A DNA stretch of 60,000 nt from Polytrichum commune (lineage: Eukaryota; Streptophyta; Polytrichopsida; Polytrichales; Polytrichaceae): assembly GCA_950295325.1 (NCBI GenBank), contig OX485803.1, positions 11,596,001 through 11,656,000 of the forward strand, given 5' to 3'. How positions within the stretch are numbered: position 1 is the stretch's first letter; each line of letters starts with the position of its first letter. The position numbers were made by a program, and so were the translations under genes. Positions 33,387 through 46,662 of the stretch are shown one piece after another. The notes below the pieces were generated by a model that had not been told where the DNA came from, did not search any database, and saw only the letters and a list, made by a program, of their open reading frames with translations.

Positions 33387-36370
33387 GTTGTGGGCATTAA
33401 ATTGGCAAATGCCACAAACATTGTTCAATGTAGGGTTTGGGGGTTTGGAGTTTAGGATTTGGGGTGGTTCAATATTTGCGATAAGTATAGCCCTACTTCG
33501 ACAATAACAACATATATCACAACATTAATAATAGGTTTGCATTAGGTTCCATGTCCAAGAACCTTGGGATCCAAAAGGTGCCCCAATGGACCATACTTTC
33601 AGACCCACCAAATGGTTTCTCAAACTAAGGATGGGTCTTTAATTGGGTCAAAGACCAAAAAAACTCTAAAATCAAACGATCTTATTGGTTGAAAGCACAA
33701 TTTTGGACCCCAACGAGTTTACATTAGGGTTCAAGTCCAAGATATGAAAAAAATGTAGTGGCATTGTTGTTGCGCCAAATCTCTTCGGTCTCCACCTTGA
33801 AATACTCTGCCTAAAATTGAGAAACCAATTTTCAAGCTTGATCCAATCTTGAGTCCAATTAAAAGGCCTATTTTGGGCACCAATAATTTGAACCCAAGAT
33901 CCCAATATAATTATTCACCCTAAAAGGAATAATTACTTGGGAATGCCAATGCCAAGATTAGGTGAGAAAATGATGCTACAAAAGCTCCACTTCTTTCTTT
34001 CTTTTTTTCATTCCTTACACCCAGACCTACATGAAAACTCCTTTAGTTAAAAAGAAAAGAAAAACTACTTTCAAGCAATAATATCGCTTGATTTTGGTCT
34101 TGGTCTTTAATGTGAACCCACCCTAAGTTAACACTACACTAAATATTGTATTTAACATTTGTCATATGGTATTTCATGTCATAGTGATACCAATTCTAAT
34201 GACATTTCTTATGACTATAGTCTACACATATTGTCATCCTTATTTACTTTTAGAACTTTCATCTAGACGCAAATCATTGAAACTTAGTTTGGTATATCCT
34301 ACGTCTGAACATTAATGCAATGAAGTATTTTCATGGATGGTTAAAATTGGGATGAATAATCACGTAGTAAATAGGAACTATAGAGTACCAAATTTTGACA
34401 TAGAGTGACATGGTATTGTGTTTCAACCTTGGGGAGGTTACTCCCTCTTATATTAATGCATACACGTGCGCTTTGGACCTATTTATCGGGGGGCTTTTAC
34501 CTTGTAGAAAAGATTATAATGTATGGTATTTCTCAAAATAAAGGTAAATGCTTGTATTTTAATACACCCTATCAACAATTATATTTTTTTGGGGGGGGGA
34601 ATTATTTTAAAATACCCTATTTTACTTATACTACCAAAGAAAATTGGAAAGATGATTGCAATTCAAATAACGCGTTGAAATTTTCCCTCCCAGCACGCCA
34701 TCACGTAGGTGGAGAACATTAACCCCACATTGGATACGTTGGTTCAGTAGTGTTCAAGCCAGCTAGCATGCGAAGTCATCCATCCAAGTTTTTTCAAGAG
34801 AAAGTTACCTCTTTTCATCCACTAGCACAAACCCTACCTTGGACCCACCACCCCTAGTAATTGTTTCCACGCTATTTTATGTGTACTAATTAGATAAAAG
34901 AGGCCATTACATGTGATGGTTATTTACATGTAAACATGTTTTACTATTTAAAAACCCCCTATATTATATGTACGCTTTTTGCAAAATTTATCCACTATGA
35001 ATATATTGGACCGTATTTTATATCGCACGTTTTTTCTATGATTTTTGTTAGTGACCTCCCTGAGGTTTCAACATCCTCCATTGTATTGTGTACATCTAAT
35101 TCTTGCAAGGTTTTTGTGCCAGAATTATAGCCACAATTACATGTGTTGGCGGATGATCTTGATCATAGGGAGATGTCCAAATCATAGTTAGGTTATAACA
35201 TATTTGGATTGTGTATCATTACAAGCAACAATCCATATTGCATATTATTTCTTATTGCACCCATGGCATGAAATTGTGGTTTTATCCTTCAATTGTTGGC
35301 CATGGTCACATATTTCGAATGCTCACACTTCAAACAAGTGCGGCCCTTAAGGATCATGATGAGCGATTCATCATACCTACACCCTTTGGAATGAAATGAT
35401 GGAACCCCTAAACATATCAAGGTTAACATCCAAAATTCATCCACAAACACAATTTTACTCTCTAGTTGATACCCAAGATTCCAACGAGATTCCCCCCCAA
35501 AATAGAAGTCTATCCCATCATGCAAAATAAAAATTCAACATTTTGAGCACCCAAAAGTTGGCTTCAAATTTTAACGTAAAATGTAAATCCTCAAAAAATA
35601 GCTTTAATAAAATTTCAAAATACAATGAATGGATTTGAATGAAACAATTTTCATTTTTTTCTTCACCGAGGTAACAAAAGTTTCAAGTGGAGTATGTAGC
35701 CACATTCCTCAAAAATGTTTAGAGCTTATATGTACCAAATTGATTTTTGTGGCATCTTAGACTAACCATCTTAATCTAAGCATTGATAACCTAGGCTATG
35801 TGAATAAATCCCTACACTAAATGTTGTACTTAGTGTCATATGGTATTTATGTCACTTTGATAACTTTTCTAGCGACACTTTTCATGAATAAGTTTATGTC
35901 AGTGACCGTCATTGGTGGGAGCCAACTTAATACTCAATGCGACAAAAATTGGTAAGACAAGGAGTTATTGCATAGGTATGAGCAAACCTATCATCTATCC
36001 AACATAAAACTTGACCTCCTTTAGGTCAATTGTGGCCGGTTCATTTTCAAATGACTTGGACAAAAATATTTTGGGGTTTTCAATACTAATTCCCATGTCA
36101 AAGGAATCTCTGGGCGGCAAATACAAGCATTCCATGTGAGCTTAAAAGTACAGTATATCATAAAATCATAATGGTGTTTTCTTTGTAGTTGAGCCCTCAA
36201 TTTTGGCACCTCTAGACAAGATGTGCAAGATATGGATGGCATTCACTCCATTCCGCTAGCTACCAAACTTTAAACAACACCAGCTATGAATGCCAATCAC
36301 ATCCTCCATTGTCATTCATTTTTTTAAATGGCTTCTCAACATCTGTAAACGGCCCTACATATTTGAGGCC
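33387..36370. other. Spacer of the inverted duplication, right part
   Basis: No supported gene. Two end-fragments of the CACTAAATAT MITE family are visible at about 34134-34235 and 35812-35910, both oriented as the right end. An isolated 105-codon frame at 34405-34722 crosses a G-run and has no protein-like character. Confidence 0.45.
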
Positions 36371-38560
36371 CTCTCCCTGCTCCTAACCTCCATATCATGG
36401 TCATACTATAGATTTTAGAGGCACGCACTTAATTGTGGTTAACCCAAAATTGGTCGGTCTTACCTACATTAAGGAACCCAAGAAACCACTTGTTTATTAT
36501 GCATGTGCTTTGATTGATTGGAACCATTTGGACACAATACCAACACTACAAGCATATGAACCCTAGGCAATTGTCCTATGTCATTGAAAACTTATTCTAT
36601 GTGACTAGAGAATTTGCAAATCTAACACAATAATAAATTTGTGTTGTTCTTACATTGACATGGGCCGATTGTGTAGGACTCATACGCTAGTAGTGCAACC
36701 GACCCCCGAGACATTCAAAAGTACTTGCAAACAACTATTAAAAATTGTGTTTTTATGTTGGACGGATAAGAGTTACGCTTGTGTACAACAATCCCCTTTT
36801 CCCCAACGTTGACAGTGTTTTCCACTAACATAAGCTTATAGAGTTGTGACCGGTCGGATATGCGCATTGTAGCATATGAGGAATGGCGACTATTCTGACA
36901 TACCTTCTAACCCTTCCAGAATGTTAGGGATTTTGGTGCTCTCATGAGGGTGTTCAGGTAACTGTATATTATCCATCACTTAACATTCCATGCCTTAAAT
37001 TGTAACTTTGTGCAGTAATATACAGTAAATGTACTCCTTGCCCTTCTAAAACGATAGATGAAAGAACACTCCCATTACTCCTCAAGTCCGACATCCATAT
37101 TCTATCTGAAAATGCAATCCATACAGTAGTCTACAGGTACAGTCTAATAACCCCGATAAGACGACACTCAATAAATTAATACGACACCTCGATTATAGGA
37201 TGCATTTCCTGTCAACCAAACTTTCTAGTGTCACTTTACCCTGATAATACGACTACGATGCTCGTAATACGACATTGTTTAGGCCCGATTTGTCACTAAC
37301 AAAGGCAATTCATGCGTATAGGTGACAGGTCCCACATTAGAATTTGCCTTGGGATTGGGGAGTGCATGGTGAATTCATCAACGGGTTCACTTACAAGTTT
37401 CACTAAAGTTAATTGTTTTAAACTTTGGTTTCAAAACATACATTACACTTTTGAGTCTTTGGGTTGGGATGGAGGTTGAAGGGTTTAGGGATTATTGGAT
37501 CTGCAAACTAGAAATACAAAGTTGTTCATTTCTCTTCTTGACATGACAATGGTGCTCACACTTGAATCAGAAAATGTAGGATTGACAATTGGACCTCCCT
37601 TTAATTAAGTTATGTTTATCAGAAGTGCATGTTTGTTGATTCTTAGCTGGACACATAAGTCCTCCCAATCATGTTCAATATTGAGTGCAGAGTAGTTACT
37701 AATGTTTAAAGACTTTGTCCTTTCTCTTTCAAACACACGACTTTATGATGTTTGCTCTTTGATCCTCGCCGAACCACATATCAATCAAATATATAGGGGT
37801 CCCATTAAGAAGAGGAGTCATTTAAGAACCAATGGCATCTTCCTGAAGGACAATACATTCCAATACATTACATCACACATGGCACTAATATCACCACATT
37901 GCGGGTAAGTGCAGTGTACATGTTCACTGAGAACCTAACTAACACCCACCCCACATGGCTTTACAAAATAACCAACGTTTTTTCCTAAAAGCCCGGTAAA
38001 GCTAATTTGGTCATAGGGAAGGCACCCAACCATCGTGGTGCACCTACAAGAACTTGCTCCAGAAAAGTCCATATACATTTAAGTTAAATAGTTTTCAAAC
38101 ATGTTCTATCTACAAAGCAATGAGATGTTGGATAGTTTTCATGTAATGAACAAGTGCCTTATCACTCATCTATGTTACGACCAATTCTTGATTATGAACC
38201 TCCTCATCCCTCATTGCTAAGACTAAAGACAACCAATCTTAAGAGACAAACCTTTTACAGATCCTCCATTTTGGACTCATCTCTGAGTCCCGATGAGAGA
38301 TTTGTACTTGCTGCTTGAAACCTCCGTTCTAAAATCATACACCCTCCTTTGTCATTTACGCTCATGACTACATAGCTAAATGACGTCCGTCGTGTGAAGA
38401 CCGTGTTTTCGAAACCACATTCTAGGCTAATCTGAAGTCAAGTGGGAGAGAGCAATAGCGTTGTTAAATGAGTACAGTAGTAAAATCATCAATCCTTCTC
38501 AGCAGTTATATATAACATTTTTATCTTCACTCCGACCATGCTATCGAACTAAACTACGTC
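36371..38560 (-). repeat. Right arm of the ~12-kb inverted duplication
   Basis: Reverse complement of the left arm (26370-30079) without that arm's two insertions. It therefore preserves the empty target sites for the hAT element (near 37460, single GTTGGGAT) and the Mutator-like MITE (near 37235). A pogo-like end, TACAGTCTAATAACCCCGAT, starts at 37138 and coincides with the boundary where identity to the left arm drops. Confidence 0.9.
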
Positions 38561-39076
38561 GCATCTTACAACACCACCACGTTACTCAAGTGTACACATA
38601 TGTTATCGTGCACTCATCGAGCTCTCAGACATCATATTTCAACAGAACAGACCGAATCTATTTCTGTGAGCCAAGCGATTGCTGACGAAGATAAGCCAGG
38701 CCCAGAAACAACCAGGCAAGGCTTTCGCTTTATTATAGGAACAAGGGTGACGCACTTATAAATCCTCATTGCACAAAAGAATGATTATTCCGAACAGTCG
38801 GTGCACTAAGTTGACCTCACAAGAAGTGTTCAGACTTTGCATATTCAATTCACAGTCGCCAAGCGCATTGTTGCACACTATCTACGTCCTACCTAAATTT
38901 CAATCCTGATTACCTACCATACACACGAGCGCCTCGGTAGTGCGTGACCGTCGAGATTCACTCGACCTCGGTCCTGCTGCGGTCGTCACCACATTCCGTT
39001 GCACACAATTCCCAAAGAATAAATCACCCAATCTTGGACACAGTGAAACAGTGTTTGCTTCAGACGTATAGTCCAT
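38561..39076. other. 3' flank of the STIG1-like gene
   Basis: Non-coding. On the minus strand an AATAAA signal lies at 38729-38734, about 340 bp beyond the STIG1 stop codon, and is a candidate polyadenylation signal. Confidence 0.4.
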
Positions 39077-39856
39077 CTAGTGGCCGTATCCGCACATGCC
39101 CATGTTGCACTTCACGCCCTTAGGACATTTCTTCCCGCAAGCTCCGCAGTTCTCCCTGTCGCTCTTGTGGACAAACTTGCATTCTCCCTTGCAGCACACG
39201 GATCCGAAGTGGCACCTCTTTCCCCACTTACCGCAGTTCTGGTTGGTGCTGCTCCTGCACTTGCCCTTGCAGCAGAAGCTGCCACTGCCGCACTTCTTTC
39301 CGCATTGCCCGCAGTTGTGGCTGTCGTTCTTCAAGTCGGAGCACCTTCCGTGGCAGCACGTCTGCCCCCCCTTGCCGCAGGACTTCTTGGACCCGCATTG
39401 GGGCTTGTGCACTGGGGGCTTGTGTACTGGAGGCTTGTGCACAGGGGGCTTGTGGCTCTTCACTTTCTTGCACTTGCCGCTCTTGCAGACGCTGTTCTTG
39501 GGGCAGCACTTGCCACACCTGCCGCAGTGCTTGTTGTTGCTGCTCAGGTTCACGCACCAATGGTTGCAGCAACCGCCATTCTTGAACCACCGGTGGCACT
39601 TGCTGGCCGACTTGCAGGTCTTGGAGCTGCTCTTCGTCTCCGTCAACATGCGAGCGGAGCCGATCGTAGTCTCATCTCCAGTAACGTCGGGGACATCTGC
39701 AACCTCCGTCTCCTCCGCAGCTGCCTCGTTTGCGTAGAGCGATTCGGATGTCTCGTCAGCAAATGCCACAGGTACTGTCTCCTCGACTGCCAATGCAACC
39801 TGCAAGAAGAGCAGGGCACTCAACAATGCCAGCACCAACACACCAGATTTCGCCAT
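39077..39856 (-). CDS. STIG1-like cysteine-rich secreted protein, 259 aa
   Basis: The start chosen is the ATG at 39856, because it places a strong signal peptide (residues 1-23, ending ALA) at the N-terminus; an upstream in-frame start would bury it. An acidic stretch (24-70) is followed by a STIG1-type region rich in cysteine from residue 81. Four modules of the form NCGxCGKxC occur at 111-118, 182-189, 208-215 and 237-244; the third has Trp in place of one Cys. A linker of HKPPV repeats spans 135-152. STIG1 proteins are small apoplastic signals first described in stigmas. This one is longer than the usual ~150 residues. It has no introns, and decayed paralogs are at 49452-50138 and 52906-59163. 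Confidence 0.9.
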   Translation of the reverse strand: MAKSGVLVLALLSALLFLQVALAVEETVPVAFADETSESLYANEAAAEETEVADVPDVTGDETTIGSARMLTETKSSSKTCKSASKCHRWFKNGGCCNHWCVNLSSNNKHCGRCGKCCPKNSVCKSGKCKKVKSHKPPVHKPPVHKPPVHKPQCGSKKSCGKGGQTCCHGRCSDLKNDSHNCGQCGKKCGSGSFCCKGKCRSSTNQNCGKWGKRCHFGSVCCKGECKFVHKSDRENCGACGKKCPKGVKCNMGMCGYGH

Positions 39857-39990
39857 AGTGTCCGACGAGGTGTCTGGACTGATGAACGCTAGAAAGAGTC
39901 TCAATCTCTCAGCCGCTGCAGCATATGGCTGGGTTGGCCTACCTGGGCGCCTACGACATAGAGTTCTAAAGTTTACGCAGTCGGGAGGGA

Positions 39991-39998
39991 TTATATGG
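39991..39998 (-). promoter_or_regulatory. Candidate TATA box of the STIG1-like gene
   Basis: Read on the minus strand this is CCATATAA, about 135 bp upstream of the chosen ATG, a plausible position for a TATA element. An ACGT core in ATGACGTAG (around 40047) lies further upstream. These are single motif matches only. Confidence 0.3.
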
Positions 39999-40434
39999 CC
40001 GGATCTGGGTCATCAGATTTCGCATGAAAGATGGAGGCTCTACCCTACGTCATTATTAATTTAGCCTCCCTTCGTGCATTGGCGCCTAGTCATTCCGCGC
40101 AGGCAGCTATAGGCAGGGTCCTTATAATCGCCCCGCCTGTGACAATTGGTATCACCCGCAACTTTGAGAGCTAGAAGGTAGGAACCCACGCCTAAATCTG
40201 GCCTCTGGGAATCGCTGTAAGGCCTGACCCTCGGCCTTTCTTTACACAACTCACCTACCCTTCCGGGCAGATTTACCTCTTGCGCAATGGAGAATTCTTG
40301 CTGTCCGTCGAGGTCGGTACTGCTTTCGTCTGCTGAAGAATCAGATTGCGGCAACGTCGACCAAGATTAGTATTTCCATGATCGCGTAGTGCATCATCTT
40401 CATTCAAATAGCGGGTGATTCCATCGAATAAGTG

Positions 40435-40817
40435 CACTACACATGACATTTAGTGTCACCAATTCTAATTGTCTTGCTCGATAGTAATTTTAAACCGCAG
40501 AGTAGTGTCGCCAACACTAAATGTTAACCCAACCTTATTTGTCATTCCTTTGTCATTCCTTGTAATTTTTTTCGGGATTAGAGATTTTACAGTGTTGCAA
40601 TTACAGTCACATACCAAGTGATTTTTCTTCTTAATTTCAATCATCCATGACAATATTCATCACACGCTGCGGACGAGAGAAGGTAGGGTTTTGGCCAATG
40701 GATGGACTCATCCATCATCCATGATACTATTTGTTCACTCATTCGTAAGAAGTCTCATCCGCAAAAGTTACCATAGCGACATAAAATACCATATGACACT
40801 GAATATCATATTTAGCG
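40435..40817 (+). mobile_element. MITE of the CACTAAATAT family, copy 2
   Basis: Collinear with the element at 2518-2889 over its full length, with short indels including a duplicated TTTGTCATTCC near 40540. Its right end is ATATCATATTTAGCG. It lies about 580 bp upstream of the STIG1-like gene (on that gene's 5' side). Non-coding. Confidence 0.65.
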
Positions 40818-40822
40818 CAGCA

Positions 40823-43646
40823 ATACGCCCCACCGGCACCCGGATCCCATTCACCCCAAACCGGGCAACGAGGAGAAGAACAGGTAAGTAAGGACCGGAT
40901 GTTAATTACAAACTCAACAATCGTGCTGTTACGAAGTGATTGGATGCAGCTTACCTATTTGACTTCTCTGGACCATCCCCAGTCGACGTAGACCAAGGAG
41001 TCTTTGAAGAAATGGCAGATATAATAATGCGAGTAACACATCGAGTAACAAAAACTAAATTCTACCTCACACAAGCATCTGACGATCACGCTCTCTCCAG
41101 ATGTCTATGTCTCTGCTGCTGAATATTTGCAGGTTGCCTAGGCACAGCCGGGCGTACACTTCGCCCTAGATTGAATTGCAATCGTCAAAGTCTGGTTCCA
41201 GCTGCGGTAAGCAACAATGGTCTTGCATTGTGGTGGTGTCAATGGTTGCTTCAAGTGCAATTCACATTCGTATTTTAAAAAATGCTCGAGCTGGAGGTAA
41301 TCTAGTTTCTTCCCTGAAAGATGAAAAGAATTCCACTCTTTAGCAAGACTCCATCTAGTGGGCCCTCATAATATAACATTCGGATGTTCACAGTGGGTGC
41401 CCAGTAATATTATGAAACCGGCGTTCTTACCTGTGGTGTGTTTTAGTGCAGAACCTACATGGCACGTGACCTGGCTCACTTATTACTGTGGTATAAACCC
41501 ATATATTGCGGGGCCCGATATTTACTGACCAGCTTTTACGTAGGTAATAGTCCGCAAATTTCTAGTGATCCTACTGGCCCACCGTCGCAGCTAGCCAGTT
41601 TTAGCCAGTTTTAGCTAATTTAGCCATTTCAAGGCCTCGTTAGATTACAACGTGACTCCCCTAACATCCTGCAAATGTCTCCGGCCACCGACTTCCCTGC
41701 TTTGCGGTGGGGTCCTCGTTGAGTTTGTGACGTCTTCGGTGGCTCCGCTAGAAATCAAGCCTGTTCATAACTCTTCCAGGTAATTTTTGTCATATTAGAA
41801 AATGTCTGCAATGTAGACACTTCTTTTCATGATGCGTTAATTAGGATCTCGTCAGGTCGTACGTCACACACGATCTGCCTTTTGTCGGAGCCTTCGTTCA
41901 GAAATTGAAGTCTTCCGCACTTCGAAGTTGGGCGTCTCTGGATTCATCATTAGCTGCTCCAAATGCTCCAGACACAAAAGAACATGAGCGCAAGTGGTGG
42001 CGTTAAGAATTGCTTTCTCACATAGTTGCTGTGTAGCGAAATCCTGTGGGTAAGTGGAACCGTGGAGAATTTTGACCTCTTGACGTTTTGGAGATTTGGG
42101 TGTAAGTATAGTGCAAGCTTAGCAGAAGAAATTTTGGTAATGAAAGAAAGTTGAGTTCAAGCGTTCGGTGTGAAGAAGCATTGGTTCTTGTGAACTTCGT
42201 TGTGTAGCGAAATCTAGTCAACGTCAAGTAAGGGTGAGAACTTTCGATCTCTACCCACCTGACCCTACCTAACAGTCCAAGCTTTATCTAAAACCGTGGG
42301 ACCACCTTCGTGTCAACCGCACCTACCGTGTACACGGTAGGTGCTGGATTTTGAGCAAGAAAAGCTGGTTAGGAAAGTTGGAGGAAACTATCAAGGCCTC
42401 CCCAATACCAGTTTTGGAGTTCATTCTGATTCGTGTTGCCTTGATGGGAGCAGAGCAGATGTAAGATTCCCGTAAGGTTTCTGGTCCCCCTGCTGCGTGA
42501 GATTGAAGTCTCCTGATATTCAGAACCACCAGGACAGGACATAAATTTATATCACCCATTCAGCTCATTCATTACAGAAAGATCACTAGTAGTGTAGTGC
42601 AACGGTTTTCAAAATTGTGTATCCTCGTGTAGTGTTCTTGTAATCATTCTCATCTTCTTCTCAGAACTTGCAACACAGGCCTCATTTATCCACTGCATCC
42701 TCAAGAACTTCACCACAACCTTCAGGAAGTGAGTATCAGTCACAATTTATATAAGTTGTGCCATTTGTGTGCTTATTAACTCCCGATGCTACTGGTTCAA
42801 AGCATGTCGTAATTTGTAAGTGGCTTTCATGTATTAGTGTACACGCGAGCAAGCATATGGAAGGCTCCATGAGCATAAAAAGGATAGAAATGAACAGGAG
42901 ATTAAGCAGAATAAAGCTTGACAGAGAGTGAATTCACGATGTGAGCATGTAAACTTTTGATTGTTCGGGAGCATTTTGTGGTATTTGTGGCACAAGCATG
43001 CATCGATCTCGGAAGGTTGATGATATGGAATTCTCAGCCAAGCTGACACCGCCGTCATCTTCAACTCCCCTTCAACTGCGCTCGAGTTGCTGAGCTATGG
43101 GGAGTCCAGTGTCCTTGTCTCCACCCAATTCAGACCCAACATTTCTAAAATGCCTCTTAAATGTTGCAATCCTCATCACCAGGCTATTCTATGCACTTCA
43201 AAACCATGAGTCACAAAACGGGTCGAGTCCCACGGATCGATATGGCCCGATAGCTAGTTTGCAATGTTGACAGTTCCCACATGGGCAATGATCTATGTAG
43301 GCAAAACTGGCACGGAGATTAAGACCGTGGAAATGAGGTTCACATTCATAATTTGGGCTTTGACAGAATTGGAAGGGCAAGACTGTTGCCAAGCGCACGG
43401 GGGGCGATAGCGGCTTCCACAAAGAACTTATCCAAAGTACTAGCGGAATCTTATGGATCCACGTTTCTACTTTCAAATGTCTTCAGAGTAGAAAAAGGAA
43501 CGGTGAAATCCTTGGGCTATATGTTTGTGTGCAGCTCCCATGTGTGTGAATCTCTCACGGCATCAGCAGCATCTACGACTGCAGCGACGAACTTTACCCC
43601 GGCGACGGCGATTTCCCGCCGGCCGTATCACACATTTTACACCATA
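40823..43646. other. Gene-free stretch with moderately higher GC
   Basis: No supported gene. A short direct repeat TGTGTAGCGAAATC occurs at about 42030 and 42203. A 105-codon frame at 43353-43670 and an overlapping minus frame show no recognisable family. The interval may contain degraded gene pieces that I cannot identify. Confidence 0.35.
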
Positions 43647-43651
43647 CACTA

Positions 43652-43800
43652 CACTAAATATTGTATATAGTGTCATATGGTGTTTTGTGTCACTGTAATG
43701 TTAGGTCTACATTTAGTGTTGGTGACACTACACGGGCGATTCATAAGCAGTATTGAGCAAGACAAATAGAAATTTATGATCGACACTAAACTCCATACGG
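43652..43800 (-). repeat. End fragment of the CACTAAATAT MITE family
   Basis: The sequence CACTAAATATTGTATATAGT and the following ATATGG-containing stretch match the right end of the family. A left-end-like segment (TTTAGTGTTGGTGACACTAC, then GTATTGAGCAAGACAA) follows closely, so the copy has lost most of its interior. Confidence 0.55.
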
Positions 43801-46662
43801 CAAGCATGGTAAAGTGGACAACTTATGATCCATGTACATATTTAGTGAAAACGATTTAAAATATATATACTAACTTTGAATTTTGTGGAAATATAAATCA
43901 TAATTTTTTTAAAGACATATGGATAATATACAAAGGCAAGCAATTTATGTTAACAAAAAAACAAAAAAATAAGTTTCCAAACTTTAGAAGGTTGTGCAAG
44001 TGGGAGTGCAAGTGGTATCATTAAACAAGTAATTGTTCAAATTTGTTTAGAATGTGATAAAATTACATTGATTTGATAATTTTGATTAAAATATTTGATG
44101 ATGAGCTCAATTGCTTGACTTTTATTCAAGCAATTTGAAGAAAAAGAATTCAAATTAAAAATAGTTAAGATCATGAAATTTACGTCCAAAACTGGATCTA
44201 GCCAATTACTTTTAAAGATAAGGTTCTAAGATCTCATCTTAGTATTCTACATTTGATTACTGAACATAATAATAGAGGTCACCATAAAAATATGTTCAAT
44301 TTAAACAACATTTTACTACTACTTTCAAACGTTTGACAAAAGAAAAATTTAGTTTTAATATACCGGAGCACTTTTTTGGTCCACTTTGCCATGCTTGCAT
44401 CCAATACTTAGTATAACAAAAAGGGATGCTAAATAAGGTTATAATATTACTTTAGAGGGGAGTATTTCTGCTCTATGTCCTGCACATTCACTCTATATGA
44501 GCTCTATAAATTGCGGGTCCCATGACTCAACAATATTTCTTACAATGCACAAGGCTTTACATAGTTGAACCTAAGAACTCATTTGGTCAAAGATTATGAG
44601 GTATTGATACTTGATACTCTTCTAGAGGAATTGAAACTCACCCTTCTAAAGTTGCATATTAAAAGGGACGGAATGCTTTAGAGGGAATATTTCTAAATTG
44701 CTAATAATGAAATCCCATGAGAGCCTACATTGTCGGAATTCAAATCCCCTTTAGATTGACAGTTTGGGTTTAGAGGTGTACATTGTAGTGATAACGTGTG
44801 AACATGCTCTCATCCCTATTCTCCTTAAAGGACCTCCTACATAACATTAGCAATGACCCCATTTTTGGCCTGCTTAGACTAGTCCATCATGCATCTGAAC
44901 TGAAATCACACAAGTGAGCTTGAAACGGAGTGCATGTTTGATTAGGTTGATTTGGGATTGGATACCTGATTTCACTCCATACCACCATGTGCAGCCCTTA
45001 GAAGGACAAATCCTTTGTGATGTCCCTGCCCACCCCACCCCACCCACCCAATTTTATAGGACATTTTTTTCATTGATAATGCATGCAATCTATGGAAGCA
45101 AACATACCACGCCAACCCTGTCCTTTGTTGATTGTCATTTGTTTATCCAAATCCTCCCGTGTAGGTTGTTGAAAGTATTGTCATTCAAAAATCCCACAAA
45201 TGGCCTTCACAAATTGTTTCATATGTATTGTTTTTAAGTTGTCATGGGTTGTCCCTAGGGCCCACGACATATTCCGCCTGGCCTACTTTCAAGAGTTGTC
45301 TAAAAAAACCCCTACAATCTTGGCCAACATTATAAACATTTGCGGTGTAAGATTCCATGTAGAATTTTCTTCCAAGGAAATTATTATGGGTTATAGTCCA
45401 AAATTGCCCTCGAGTAAACCTAAAGCGGGGACCCACGACACTCTCAACCAATGAGAATTCAGGGATTCTTAAAAGCCATGGCCTAATGGCTACTGTGTAA
45501 ACATGCCCTTATATTCACCTTGGTGTAAAGACACCAATGTTTCTTATTCTTTCTATCATGTGACTTAACATGAATAATTGATAGTGATGTGATTCATCCT
45601 ATTGTATATTCTCAAAGGACTCAATAGTTTATAGTCTTAATTGCTATAAATACTACATTTATAGTTCAAACTGAGATATATTACATATTATTAGAGTATA
45701 ATTATATTAAATGGACAACTTTCAATATATATAAAAAAACCGTGATTCGTAATATGAGAATGGACACCAAAAAAATACTTGTTTGAAAATGGTCCGACCA
45801 TGTGCTCAAAATATGCTAACCATTTTGAATTTAATAGTCAACATGATTGAAACGATCTATATGACCACTTAATGAGCATGAAATTTGTCTTCACATTGAT
45901 AATAAATAAGACATCCAAGAATCCAAAACAAGACGAGTTCAGAAGTGCAAAAACCAAACAACCTTTGAGATTAACTTTGATAACATTGTTGCGTCAGACA
46001 AGGTGCTTTGCAAAGTTAACTTCCCTACTGGTCACCTCCAATGGAAGTTATTCCTTCCTTCACCAACCATGAATATGTTGTATCCTAGGAACTGGATTGA
46101 TTGGTGTCTTCTTTAGGATTCAAAAAAGAAATTTTCTACATCCCCGCCCACCACAGAGTCCGGGGAGTTCTGTAGAGAAAACGGATAAATTCCTAGCTTC
46201 TAGGAGGTGGCTCAGATTTTTCAAATTTTACCTGGAAGTGGGCCTAGAGAGTGCAAATTTTATCAGTTGATATCCCCATTTCCTAATGTATTTGGGCAAT
46301 TAGCCGACATTTCATTTTTTGTTAATCCAATTTCCTAAATGTCTAAAATGGGGTCGGTTTTGTATTTTGGTGGTGATGTTTATTCCCTCCCCATTTTTTT
46401 TTCCTTTAAGTTTCATTGTCATTCATTGTCTTTTCTTTTTTTCAAGTGTTTAGGGTTAAAGAATGTTGGCATTCACTCTTCATTTTTTTTTGGGTCTAAA
46501 TAGTATCCTTAGCAGGAGTTGAACTTGGCAAAGCCCTTACCATCTTAGGGCCAAGGATGTAGCCTTTAGAAAATACAAGATCCACAAAGGGTCCAAGTAT
46601 TTTCTGGAGGTTGGTTAGTATTAAAAGTCACAAAATCTGCGTATCATTGCCGTTAGTATCAA
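43801..46662. other. Gene-free AT-rich stretch
   Basis: No supported gene. The segment near 45745-45950 is a diverged relative of 3470-3680. Frames of 107 codons (44914-45237) and less show no family resemblance and cross low-complexity sequence such as the CCCCACCC run near 45035. Confidence 0.4.

Noticed and set aside
39096-39737. 213-codon plus-strand ORF over the STIG1-like gene
   Set aside because: Another shadow frame caused by the biased codons of the real gene.
39080-39892. 270-codon ORF antisense to the STIG1-like gene
   Set aside because: A shadow of the cysteine-rich coding strand. It has no signal or domain, while the minus strand has a signal peptide and conserved cysteine modules.
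44914-45454. Overlapping 84- to 107-codon ORFs
   Set aside because: No motif or protein-like pattern, low-complexity C-runs, and no splice or promoter context.
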